A stretch of 64,000 bases of DNA from Morinoia aosen (GCA_030386875.1 CM059576.1:63239581-63303580); one strand, 5' to 3'; counted from the first letter of the stretch, positions 52,593 through 63,529 are shown. Notes: generated from the letters alone by a model not told the origin. Translations and numbers: made by a program.

Positions 52593-53767
52593 TCAGACCA
52601 CCTTCATATCAATGTGGCTGAGTTGGAGGCGGTTGCGCGGGGTATCAACTTGGCGATTGCGTGGGGTTTTAAAACCTTCACGGTCGCCATTGATTCCCGG
52701 ACAGTCATCACCTGGATGGACAGCACTGTCGATGGCCGCAATCATGTTCGCACAAAGGGCTCGGCGGAGATGCTCGTAAAGCGACGTCTTGGGGTGATCC
52801 GTGAGACGATCGCTGAGCATGGTCTGGTCGTGTCTGTTCGCTTCGTTTCGACGATCGAGAACAAAGCCGATCAGATGACCAGGGTACTTAAGAGGTGGCT
52901 TAGTTACTGCGACGCTGGTGAAGCTGTCGCAGAGGTGTCTGCTGTGCTTGGCACTGGAGAAAGTCTCGAGGATGCCATATGGGCGGCTCATCTGCCGCAT
53001 CATTTGGCCATCGATCGGACGTTTTACTTGGCTCGTCAGATCCGTAGTGATCTGTCACGAGAGCAGGTAAAGCGTGAGCTGGCTGGATGCGAGGCCTGTC
53101 AGCGGATCGATCCCGCGCTGCGGGAGGAAAATCTCGTGGGGCGAGGGGGTCTTTCTGTGGAGGAGAGCTGGCGCCGGGTTGCGGTTGACGTAACCCATTA
53201 TGGTGACAAGCTCTACCTGACTATGGTTGACTGTGGACCCTCGCGGTTCGCCATCTGGCGACGGTTGCTGAATGAGTCAGCTACGAGCATTGTCGCCCAT
53301 TTGCGTGAGGTCGTAATTGAGCGAGGGCCGTGTGACGAATTGTTGTTGGACAATTCGATGGCGTTTCGATCAGCGACTGTTGAGCAGTTCGCTGATGCGT
53401 GGGGGATTTCTCTGCAATTCCGTGCCGCCTACGCCCCGAGTGGCAACGGGATCGTTGAGAGAAATCACCGGACGATTAAGAGGATCACCGCTCGGGGAGG
53501 CATCTCTCCTGAGGAGGCCACATTTTGGTACACTGTGACGCCTCGAAAGGAAACAAAGGCTGGCTCGGTCCCGTCGAGCGGTATTTTCAAGTATCGCTGG
53601 CGAGTGCCGTTTGATGTCAACCTTCGGGTGATTGATATGGCTGCGAGAAAACAGCTATGCCGTTGGTGATGAGGTGCGGGTGAAACCCTCACTGCCCTTA
53701 TGCACGAAGCAGTGGACGTCAGGTGAGGTCACCAGCGTCGTGTCTAAGCACGTAGTGTGCGTAGGTT
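52593..53767 (+). pseudogene. LTR-X RNase H (rest) and integrase
   Basis: Continues the RNase H broken by BEL-2: HINVAELEAVARGINLAIAW holds the Glu, FTVAIDSRTVITWMDS the third Asp and STIENKADQMTRVLKRWL the end. The integrase zinc domain shows HLPHHLAIDRTFYLARQI and CEACQRIDPAL. The core shows VAVDVTHYGDKLYL (first Asp), DELLLDNSMAFRS (second Asp) and YAPSGNGIVERNHRTIKR (Glu). After the stop at 53669 an overlapping frame continues (NSYAVGDEVRVKPSLPL, 53632 on), a GPY/F-like tail. The frame relation to 43133-44246 is off by one base even after removing BEL-2, so LTR-X itself has an indel. Confidence 0.8.
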
Positions 53768-54545
53768 CAAACCGTTCAAAAATTTTTCCGCTATATTCAA
53801 TCCTCGAGACTACGCTCTTTTACGGAATCTAGCTAGAAAAAAAGATTTGATTGTCACTCGGCCCGATAAGAGTAACGACGTATTTTGTTGGATCGAAAGA
53901 ATTATGTCGAAAGCCTAGTCACTATAATTTCAGACTCCACTAAATTCTTGGAAATGAAAGAGCCAGTGCACCATCTTATTCAGAGAATTGAAGACAAAAT
54001 CAATAATTTTTTACGCAAACTGAAGCAATCTGAGCTAATTTGCGAATTTCTTTACAAAGATCTGTATGCCTCGGGCTCAGCACCTGGGGTACTTTACGGT
54101 CTTCCTAAAATTCATTAGGTAGATTTTTCATCTAAGATTCAAATACGTCCAATATTTGCTGCATACAAGTGTCCTACCTTTAAACTAGCGAAATATCTTG
54201 TCTCTGTTTTGAATCCATACGCCTCTAACCAGTTCACTGTTACGAATTCTCAACAATTTGCCGCTGAAATCAGTAACTTGAAAATAGATATCCCTTGTTT
54301 TATAGTCTCGTACGACGTTGATAATCTTTTTACTAATGTGCCTCTTCATGAGACAGTACAAATTTGCTTAGGGTACCTGTATCAGTCTAGTCAATTAGTG
54401 TTAGGTTTGACTATGAATTATTTCAAAACCTTGCTCCAAATGGCTGCTGAATTCTGTTTTTATGTTTCAAGGTAGATTTTATCGGCAAACAGAAGGTTCA
54501 GGAATGGGTCTGCCATTAGGACCGACTTTATGGGGGTACTAATGA
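53768..54545 (+). pseudogene. Penelope-like element RT fragment
   Basis: Start at about 53768 reads PRDYALLRNLARKKDL then LIVTRPDKSN, the N-terminal RT signature of Penelope-like elements, in frame with little preserved before it. GVLYGLPKIH (then an in-frame TAG at 54116), IQIRPIFAAYKCPTFKLAKY and SYDVDNLFTNVPLHETVQIC follow, then TEGSGMGLPLGPTL near 54500. The fragment ends before the catalytic YxDD box, and no GIY-YIG endonuclease is present. Several frame changes. Confidence 0.8.
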
Positions 54546-55160
54546 GTATAAATTCTTGAAAACAATACTACCAGATAGATGAAAAGAAAAATATGTATAG
54601 CAGGATGTCTACTGATATATTTCATTTCCAAATTTCAATAGTTTTTACCATTTTTTTACTACCTTCAACATCAAAAATTACTACCTATTTTCTACATAAT
54701 GAATGTCATCAACATGTAAGCAAATCAGCCTATAATGAGCAGTTTGAGTCAATAATACACTCAATAACACAGGTTAAAAAAGTTCAAAGTTTGTTAATAC
54801 TTAAAACACTTAATACTAAAAGCAGGAACCAACGCATTATTGTCAAAAAGTTACCTAAATTCCTAATATAAACTGTCAAAAATGGACTCTTAATAAATGT
54901 TCAGCAAAGACCTTGTCTTGTCTTAACATCTTCCAAGTATAAGGGCAACAGTTCATCACATAAACAAATAAACAGACCAGAAACTAGTAGACATCGGTGG
55001 ATTGTCAGATCCACTGACAGAAATATTTCCAATAAACTGCAGCAAATTTCTGATTATTGGAGAAAGAAATTGCTGAAAATCTTTCCACTCTTTATAAATA
55101 AGCATATAACTGTCAATTTTTATGGAATTATTCCACTTCATAATGGAATTATCACACTTA
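54546..55160. other. Unassigned DNA
   Basis: AT-rich. An open frame at 54593-54871 has no recognised motifs. No repeat family identified. Confidence 0.4.
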
Positions 55161-55166
55161 TCATAC

Positions 55167-55960
55167 AACATAGATATTTGTATCCTTTTGTTCTACCTAT
55201 TCTGATTTCCCCAATATTCCACAGTCTGTCTCTATCAGTCTTATCTCTATTTATAACCATAACCTTACTTATAACAGCACCAAAGTTCATCTTGAGATCT
55301 GTACTATATCCATTCACAATGTTAAGCCTCCTTCGTAGTTCATGTCCACAGTCACTAACCACAATATCATCAGCATACAACAAACAACTAAGTCTCTCCT
55401 TACCAACTTTCAATTCTAAGCTTCTCATTCTGAGTCAAACTGATAATTCTTCTGCGTACAATCCAAACAACAGGGGAGACAGAGTACAGCCCAGCCTAAT
55501 TCCTTTAACACTCCTCACTTGCCCTGTTTACATATTTCCAAACCTGTAGATAGCGCTTGTGTTCTCATACAGACTTTGTACAATGTTTACTATCTTTTGG
55601 CTTAACACAACTTTTCTCAAAATTTCAAACAGCGTACCACAGTCCACTCCGTCATATGCTTTCTCATTATCCAGGAATGCTAAATATACCTTCTCATCAT
55701 CCTTACTTATTTGCTCAATAATTTCACTCACTACAAACAGATTATCTTCCTCACGTCTATCTTGCGTAAAATCATTCTGTTCTTCTCCTAGGACTCCTAA
55801 TTCCTCAACTAAATTTTTCATTCTCTCATTCAAAATACCACAAAAAATCTTACATACAGTGTCACCCAGTGCAGTTGGTCTGTAATTTCCAAGTAAAGTA
55901 ATGTAAGCAAGGAATTTTGGTAAATATGTAGCGTTTGGTAAGAATCGACGTTTGAATTTT
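55167..55960 (-). pseudogene. LINE C reverse transcriptase fragment (LINE A family)
   Basis: The 55998-55528 frame gives NYRPTALGDTVCKIFCGILN, VVSEIIEQISKDDEKVYLAF and LDNEKAYDGVDCGTLFEILR, matching LINE A and extending further upstream. The 55428-55138 frame gives SCLLYADDIVVSDCGHELR, with the catalytic YADD intact here, and GYKYLCCMIS. Both ends are truncated: the left at 55167, the upstream end at about 55955, where foldback copy 2 begins. Two frames and the truncations make it non-functional. Confidence 0.8.
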
Positions 55961-56620
55961 TGGTGCCTTAACATGGTTAAATATATCGAAATAAACAAGT
56001 TTTCTTCTATGCACTTTCTGTCACAAATGAGTATCTTACGAGTTATAGCGGTAAATTAGTTACGGTAACTCTAGTGTTTGAAGCGGCAAGTAATTCATCT
56101 ACCGCATGTCTGGCATCACTGTCATGGGCGCTCTGATCCGACACGCTCGAATGCTCGAGCGGTTCCCACCATTGACGATGAAAGTCAACATACCGCTATA
56201 ATTCGTTATTTTTGGGTGATAATTTCCATTGTGTTATTAAATAAAAGATACTAGAAGTGAGTTCAGGCTCCGCCAGCTCTGCGGGATGAGCTAATAATAA
56301 ATTACAAACTATTCAAACGTAATCTAACAGCTCAATTGCGCAAAAAATAAAACCTACAGCTCTAAACTCGTAAATACTTATTTTCCGCAAAAAGAGTATA
56401 TAAGAAAAGTAGTATATTTCGATGTCATTACCATGATTCAAGCAACAAAAATTTGTAAATCAATTAGTAGCTCTTTATTCGAGCGCATTCGTCATCATTT
56501 CATAACTAAACCTACCGCTATAACTCATTAAATACTCATTTGCGACGGAAAAAGCATAGCATAAAAGTTGTTTATTTTGATGTGATTACCATGATTTAAG
56601 TCATAAAAATTTGAAAATTG
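55960..56620. mobile_element. Foldback element, copy 2 (inverted relative to copy 1)
   Basis: In reverse complement this follows 18632-19402 block by block: ATGACGAATGCGCTCGAATA, CTTGAATCATGG, CTTTTTGCGGAAAAT, AGCTCAT...GAACTCACTTCTAG, AATAACACAATGGAAATTAT and GAAAACTTGTTTATTTCGAT. Its outer end abuts LINE C. Confidence 0.65.
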
Positions 56621-56724
56621 ATTAGTGTGTTGTTCTGAAAATTTACTCAAATTTTGAAAAATACCAGTGAAGTTCTGGTCAAATTTTACTTTAATGTTCT
56701 CAACGATTTTCATAATTTCATTGT

Positions 56725-57290
56725 AAAAAATCAATAAAGGAACACATTTAAAAACGTTTTACACGAATGACATTGTGCGCGCCGATGCGTTATTTTCGAA
56801 TTATTCAACTATGAAGTTGGCTTGTGCGCACCAGGAAAGCAAGCATGCCAAGCGTAATTTAATTAATAAAGGAAGCTAACCCCCTATTACAAACGTAAAG
56901 AGGTTGGGTCGTGAGAAGTAGCCACTGTTCTTCTAGTGAAAATTGTAAATAAAGGTTTCTAGTGATGTCCGTTTATATCATCTCCAATGACGGCCACCCG
57001 GTACCCAAGATGGCGTCCGCCATCTGGAGCCGATGTAAACCGACGTCACTACAAACGTGTATTTATAATTTTCAGTAGAAGAACTTAGGCTACCCCTCAC
57101 GACCTAACCTCTTTACGTTTGTAATAGGGGGTTAGCTTCCATTTCAACTCTGAAATTGCGCAAAAAAGGCCATTCAGGAGCGCCGCTCGTATAACTTCAA
57201 ACTTAAATAACTCGAAAACTAAGCATTTGCGAGCACATTGTCATTCGTGTAAAACGTCCTAAAATTGACTATATTACTTATCTTTAGCAA
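56725..57290. repeat. Inverted core-repeat arms enclosing a palindromic MITE
   Basis: 56725-56815 (AAAGGAACACATTTAAAAAC, GAATGACATTGTGCGC, GCGTTATTTTCGAATTATTC) is matched in inverse order by 57190-57275 (AATAACTCGAAAAC, GACATTGTC-type block inverted, GTGTAAAACG). Between the arms lies a separate palindrome at 56871-57140. Confidence 0.6.
56871..57140. mobile_element. Palindromic MITE, about 270 bp
   Basis: The outer 45 bp, starting GGAAGCTAACCCCCTATTAC, are repeated in reverse complement at 57096-57140 with one mismatch. Further inward the arms remain similar up to a centre at GGTACC (about 57000). A transcript would fold into one long hairpin. Confidence 0.75.
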
Positions 57291-57320
57291 CAAAATTATG
57301 AAAATTGTTGACAACATTAA

Positions 57321-58560
57321 GGTAAAATTTGACCGAAGTTTTTTTATTGTAAACCTGGTAAAATTTGAGATCACATCCTACTTCCAGAATAATTTACACA
57401 CAGAAAGTTAGATACAGCTGAAGCTGATAGCACCCTACCACAAGATTTAGGTCACCTTTTTGAAATGAAAAGCTTCAAGGTATCAATAAAATTGAAAATA
57501 GGCAGTATGTCATTTTTCGGCATTGAATTGTAGCACATCATATTCCTAGTTTTTTATTTCCTTTATATTTTAAATTTCCGCCGAGTCAACAGCATTTTCC
57601 CATGGAACTAGCATATCAAATTTGAACTGTTCTAATTGCTTCTGGGTTCAAAGCTTTGATAAAGAGATGTAACTTCATTCAGTGAAAAAATCAGTATTGA
57701 GCCATCCTTTTTAAATTATATTAAAATATTAAAAGTTTAATTACTTACCTTCCCGTTCCACACTTCAGTGATCATATAACAACAGCACCACACCACTTTT
57801 AATTGAAATGTGCGTCTTAAATGCTGATAGGATTTTTCCGTAGTCGGTCTTTTTGAAATGGCTGCTGCTAACATAAATTAGAGTTATTAATTAAAATTAA
57901 ACTGGACATTTCAACTCGGCAAAATGCATTTTTTAAAATTGAAACCAAGACATTGAAATATCTTGGGTAGATTTTTAGAATTACTCCGACATTAAATGAA
58001 GGAACACTTATTTAGTTTCACGTGAGGCCGTGGCATTTCACTACGCTTGACTCGATCACACTTCGATTGAACGGCACGCCTGATTGTCGTACCAGTAACG
58101 CTTCGCTTACAGTATTGCCAGATTTCGGGTTAGCAGTGTTGCCAGATGCAATGTAAGTTGCGCTGCTAATGGTGCGATGCCATGACGTCACTCGCACGTA
58201 GCACGATTCGATAAAAGACTGGTTTGCCGCTACCTCCTTTTTCGTCTACCATGCTGGCTACTGAGAACAGGGTCTGCGTGCATGCCATATCTATCATGCA
58301 GAGAGCGATCACAAAATTCGACACTCGTGTGAGGTGGAACACCTCCACAGAGAGCAGAGTTGCGACAGAAAGAGAGGAAATGGGTGGAGCTAGCGATGCC
58401 GCGCGCAAATGTTCACTCTCGTTGCCACCGTCTCATATGGGCTTTTAAGCAATGTAGACGCTCTCCTTGCGATGTCTCACTGGTCAATAGCCACTGTTAC
58501 TGGAAGGTGTCCCTGTGGCCATTCGTTAATTAATGTGGTTCCAACACGGATAGAGCTTCT
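57321..58560. other. Unassigned DNA
   Basis: Nothing recognised. 58040-58450 is locally richer in GC with short overlapping frames on both strands (58166-58408 minus, 58224-58448 plus) that show no family features. Confidence 0.4.
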
Positions 58561-58565
58561 CTATT

Positions 58566-58835
58566 GGTATTGGTAGTTCAACAAACTTTCAAACAAATGA
58601 CATTGATGAACTTGACTTATAAAACTTGTTGCGAAATTTTTAATTGCATATTGAATAAACTGATAAAATGATTGTGTCTAATTTTCATAAGCACACTTTT
58701 GGTATTGTTAGTTCAACAAACTTTCAAACAAATGACATTGATGAACTTTACTTATGAAACTTGTTGCGAAATTTTTAATTTCATATTGAATAAACTGATA
58801 AAATGATTGTGTCTAATTTTCATAAGCACACTATT
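58566..58835 (+). repeat. 135-bp tandem duplication
   Basis: Two copies (58566-58700 and 58701-58835) with about five differences by eye. Each runs from GGTATTG.TAGTTCAACAAAC to TTTTCATAAGCACAC. Confidence 0.9.
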
Positions 58836-58839
58836 GTGA

Positions 58840-60340
58840 AGGAACTAACTGGTTTCTCAAACACTGAACACACACTTACGCTCAGTGGTGCAAATTACGA
58901 GCCTGTTCAGTCACACAAAAGTGTAATGTCATTATGAATTTATGAGCAGTACCGCTGCATGGCACGTAATGAACACACTACCCGGGCATCTCAATTGCAC
59001 ATCTGAAATTCAAAAACAGATATTACACACACATGTCTTGAATGTTCCATTGAAGTAAATACTCGTCGGTTTATTGTTTACATCAGCCATGTTTTATTTG
59101 TATTTTACGAAGGTTGGAATGAAGCTAACGCTTAATTGTTCAGTGAAATTTTTAAACGTAAAATAGAAATTATTTTATTTGTGAAGAATGGTCCTGAACA
59201 ATAAAAAAATAGAATAACTATTGATGAATTTTGAGAAGTGTTGTATTAAAAGCATCATTTTGTCGGCCACTATCTTTTATCTTCGATGGCAGTATATGAA
59301 TCACATTCACAAGTTTAAATTTTTTCCTTGTTTGCAAGAAATTAATTAAGTCGTGTTCTTAACTTCTAAATTCCACGGGTGAATTCTCCAGCTGTCGTTT
59401 GAGATTCATATTTATTAAACTTTGCAATAGTCTGTTAGGTGGGCTGCTTGCCTTGTTGATGTCATTTCAATTTTAGTGATCGTCGTTCTTATTATATTCA
59501 GTTCATAATGCCGATTTCATCGATCATGTTACTGATATTGTTGCTCGTGATTTTACTGATCATATTTTAATTGTTAATCTCGATATTACTGGGAGTATTA
59601 CTGCTCCTGTCTTTTGCGTTATTAGTGACATCATCTTCTATTAGTGAGAGTAATGTTATTTATATTACCTCTTGAAATGTTACTCTTGATATAACTGACA
59701 CTGTTGCAAATTCAATTGTTACATTTTGCAGTGAACTACAGTTTTTCTTCTAAAGCCTATCCGGTGGGCAACTCTAACAGCAGAACTAAGCCCTAATTCC
59801 TTCCTATTTTAAGATCCTGTTCACCCTGCCAGTAACTCTGCCATTTTCAACCTATTTGTTTACGTGTGTTGTTAACTGGTGCGTGAACTACAAAGCCTGG
59901 CAAGTGTAACAGGTTTGTTCGAAGTCAAAACCACATCAACTGAAGCCTGTCTGATTAGAGCGCTCGGTGGTGGAGTGAACAAATAGTAATTTCAAAGTCA
60001 GAACGCGCTCAACGAACGGTCGAGTCGAGTTCTTGTGTTCAAGTTAGGCTTTACAACGGGCTGTCATTGATTAAATTCTACCATTTGTTAATACTCGTAC
60101 ATCCCCGCCTCAGAAGTTGCGGCAGTGCACAACGTTCTTATTAATAACATGCACTCATACATTTAAAAAACAGCGGAATAAATAAATTCTTAATGTAACG
60201 AAAAATAAATAAAAACTAACTCAGTAAAAAATAATAAATGAAATAAAGAATAACAACAAAATAAAATAAAACATTAAACAAAACAATAAAAAATGAAAAA
60301 CGAACACAACAAAAAAATACCAACACAATTAATGAATGAT
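58840..60340. other. Unassigned DNA, partly low complexity
   Basis: 59500-59730 has repeated short GTTACTGATATT-like words. 60160-60340 is AT-rich with AAATAAA and AACAAAA runs. No gene. Confidence 0.5.
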
Positions 60341-61520
60341 AAGCATTAGACCCCTAGAAATAAGCTTTTTCTCCTCATAATCGTTAGCTTGACAAATTTA
60401 ACTAAATACTTTTCAGAAAAACTGATAACAGGCCAAAAATACCTGATTTGGCATATATAAGGCATAACTAATTTAATAATATTTTCTATCACTAATCTGT
60501 ATAAGTTAGGGGATATCTTGAAACCCATTGATTTACAGGAGTATGGCGTTGTGGGCAAAATAAAGGCGAGAAGTGACTTGAACAAATGTTCAAGTCAAGG
60601 AAGCGTCGGTCGGAGATGGCGCGGAATCAAAAACGGGACGGCGCTGGGTCAAGCAAGACAGAGCGAGACGAAGATCAGAGGCAGCGGGACGGGCGCAGGA
60701 GCGGCCTTGGCTTCCGGTAATGACGTTCACTCGCAAATTTGCACCTGAGAATTTAACGAAGATATTGGCTCAACACTTGAGAAACTGATTTGTCGTGTTC
60801 CATGTGGGTGTCACGTGTTCTGTGTGTGTCACGAACTTATCAGGTAAAATAAAAACAATAAATTAGGCAATAACATTGACAATTTATTCAGTATATATTC
60901 ATATAAATAATTATCGAGTCACATATTTAGTTATATTTTATTTATTACCATTACAAAATTTACGATTCATATTACTACTAAAAAGATTTGTCATATCAGT
61001 ATGAACATTTTATGTACTATTATCAATAATACTTGCATGAAACAAAATTTGTGTAATTATTTGAAATAGGAACGCAACCACATCAATATAATCCTTTGTT
61101 CATGCCCATAAACAAGCGAGCAAAATCATAAGTAACACAGACAGAAACATTACGAGTACATGATCAATACTATGAAGATGGGCAATTCAAACTCTGGATA
61201 TTAATTTTAAACCTACATTTTTCATATGGGCTTAAGGGGGTCCTCCGAAGCCCCCTTCTCTCCGATGGTCATTTTTCATGTTTTTGTTTTAAAAGGACCC
61301 CTATGTGGTGGACTATTCGGTTCTAAAATTTTATGGCACTACGGACAATAGATCCCCCCAGGGGTGGGGATCCATTACATTATGAAGGGGATCATTATGA
61401 TCCCCTTCTATCACATTATGGAGGGGATCTATCACATTATCACATTACGAAGCACCAAAATCTTTAATTTTCGACCCCATATAAAAATAAAACAAAACGG
61501 GAGGTAGAAAATTTGCGATT
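60341..61520. other. Unassigned DNA with a short perfect hairpin
   Basis: The open frame at 60518-60748 is GC-richer but has no recognised motif. 61384-61408 is a perfect inverted repeat (GAAGGGGATCAT-T-ATGATCCCCTTC) in a stretch with several GGGGATC and CACATTA words (61350-61455). Confidence 0.55.
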
Positions 61521-61530
61521 ATGCTTTTGT

Positions 61531-62390
61531 TAAATATGTTTCAACAATTCTAAAACTGTCTTTGTTTTTGTTCTAGCATAAAAACTCAATGAGTTCTATT
61601 CTTTTGAAATAGCAACACCAATGGACTAAAAACCAATATGTCAATTTTTTTTCAAAACATAAGGCCTGAATCAAAAAAATGTATGGAAGAAATTGTGTTT
61701 CTTTTCAAAAGTTACATATTGTAGTCAAATTTTATAAGAATCAGACCGAAAAAAAAATTTCATAATTTGTATGAAAAAATTTTTTTTTGTGAAAATTACA
61801 ATTCAGAATGTGAATATGAAGTTATGCATGGAGATTACCAAAATAAAATTGAAAACAGCATTCAATTACATAAATTTTACTTATATTACACTTAAAAAAA
61901 ATTCACTTTATGGGCTGTACTGTAAAGTCACTTGTTTTCAAAGTTCAAAAGAATAGAAGTCATTGAGGTTTTATGCTTGGAAGAAAACAAAAACAGTTTT
62001 AGAATCCTTGAAAAACTTCTAACAAAGATAAGATCTTATTTTTCTAATTTGTACATTTTAAATTTTTTCAAATAAAAAATTCGTTCTACTTTATATAATG
62101 TGGTAAAATATCGCATATATAAAAAAATTCATATACAAAATAAAAGACCATATCTTTGTTAGAAATGTTCCAAAGATTCTTAAAACTGTCTTTGAATTTG
62201 TTCTAGCATACAAACTTTTTGACTTCTATTCTTTTGAAATATATAAAAATGACTGAAAAACTAATATTTCAAATTTTTCGGAAAAACAAAGGCTTAAATC
62301 AAAAAAGTTCTCGAATAAAACATGTTTCTCTTTCTATAATACATATACTGGCCAAATTTCAGACCAATCGGATCAAAACTCAGATTTGAC
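61531..62390. repeat. Repeat module in two direct copies and one inverted copy
   Basis: 61531-61765 and 62149-62390 are parallel (AAAACTGTCTTTG, TTGTTCTAGCATA, TTCTATTCTTTTGAAATA, AAATCAAAAAA). 61940-62035 holds the same blocks reversed (AAAAGAATAGAAGTC, AAACAGTTTTAGAATCCTTG). Non-coding. Confidence 0.65.
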
Positions 62391-62734
62391 GGGAGCACTG
62401 CAACGGCACTGTCCATAATGACACGTTCACACTCCGGTGTGGCAGAATAAATACGCAATTGAAAAGAACGTGAATATATTACCAATGTTGAATAAGCCAG
62501 TTATTTCATCTCACCTAATAATACCCGTTGTGTGTTTATTTTTATATTCATTTGTATATTTATTTATGTATTTATTATATACTTGTTTGGTGTCCGCTTC
62601 TTAAGAAACATTGTATGCATTTTCATTTGTTTGGTGTCTGTTATTCTTTCGTCCGAGTTTGCGGCATCATGGATGACGAATTCCTGTGTAACATTAAATG
62701 CATTTGATTTTTTAACATTTTATCGTGATAGGTG

Positions 62735-63010
62735 AGGTTAGGATAGGCTTGGATAAGTTAGAATAGGAAAGGTTTGGATATGTTGGTTAGGATAGGTAAC
62801 GTCAGCATAGGTTAGATAATGATGATGGAAATTTTTCACGGATCGACTTAGAAATGATGGCATTGTCCGTGGAATTTCCACTGGTCCTGCTACTGCCTAT
62901 AATACGCTTGGTTTATTTGTTTGTAGTCCGCTTCCCCCATTTCTGTGTCATGTCTTAAGTATAGTTATAATGACCGCATCTGTCATACATGTTTCACCCG
63001 TGAACAAAAA
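62735..63010 (+). repeat. Dispersed repeat with TTAGG-like tract, copy 2
   Basis: Starts with a degenerate GGTTAGGATAGG tract, then GGCATTGTCCGTGGAATTTCC-type, TGGTCCTGCTACTGCC, TAGTCCGCTTC and GACCGCATCTGTCATAC blocks. It aligns with the reverse complement of 26565-26835. Confidence 0.65.
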
Positions 63011-63341
63011 CAACAATAGTTTTTATCACGGGAATTTTCAGGATATGTGTTGGTGATCCACATCTGCAGGATTAATTCAAGGAAAATATCAAATCACATA
63101 ATTTTTATGGGCCTTCTACACTAGTTCACAAATAATTATCTACATTGAATTTGACAAACCATTTCCCGTTTTATACAGCATGTAGAAAGAGATCCATGAC
63201 AATTAGTTAGAGTAATTGAAACTTCTTCATTTGAAATTGGTTGAACCAGTTGTACCAAAAAAGGTACCAGTGAGACGTCGTAAGGAGAGCGTCAACACTG
63301 CTTAGAAGAAAAAGATCTAGTACTTAACGTCTCTCCCATGT

Positions 63342-63527
63342 GTGAGATTATTTGAGCAAGTGCACTTGCAAGTTCTTGCCAGTGGCAGGACAGTAGAACT
63401 GAACCCAGTAAGGACACTACGCCAATTGTCAAGATTCAATAGACAAGAAACGAGTGCATGGACTGTTCAACATTTACACGCAATGGAGGCAGGTAGACTA
63501 AAATTGCGGGTTCGATTCGTGCGTTAA
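63342..63527 (+). pseudogene. Possible Tc1-type transposase HTH remnant
   Basis: The 61-codon frame ends with NPVRTLRQLSRFNRQETSAW and a TVQHLHAMEAGRLKLRVRF stretch. This follows the spacing of the second helix-turn-helix of Tc1-like transposases (R-x-L...S..TV...L...GL..R...). It is short, lacks the DDE domain and has no flanking terminal repeats that I can see. Recognition is tentative. Confidence 0.3.
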
Positions 63528-63529
63528 CG

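Larger units (their letters stand above)
41204..53767 (+). mobile_element. LTR-X, GC-rich LTR retroelement of unassigned lineage, interrupted by BEL-2
   Basis: Starts with TGTGGTGTTG inside the gypsy-A LTR and contains Gag with two zinc knuckles, protease, RT, RNase H and integrase, interrupted at 44247-52597 by BEL-2. A short candidate 5' LTR (41204-41466, TG...CA) is followed by a possible primer-binding site. No 3' LTR is present: integrase is directly joined to a Penelope fragment near 53768. Base composition is much more GC-rich than the neighbours (for example 40 of 60 bases at 42241-42300). Confidence 0.75.

Noticed and set aside
58166..58448. Overlapping open frames on both strands in a GC-richer patch
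   Set aside because: Short, without motifs, and equally open on both strands.
60518..60748. 76-codon Gly/Arg/Ser-rich open frame
   Set aside because: Composition follows local G+C; no motif or start context supports a gene.
63505..63525. GGGTTCGATTCG resembling a tRNA B box
   Set aside because: No matching A box, acceptor stem or anticodon arm can be folded upstream.
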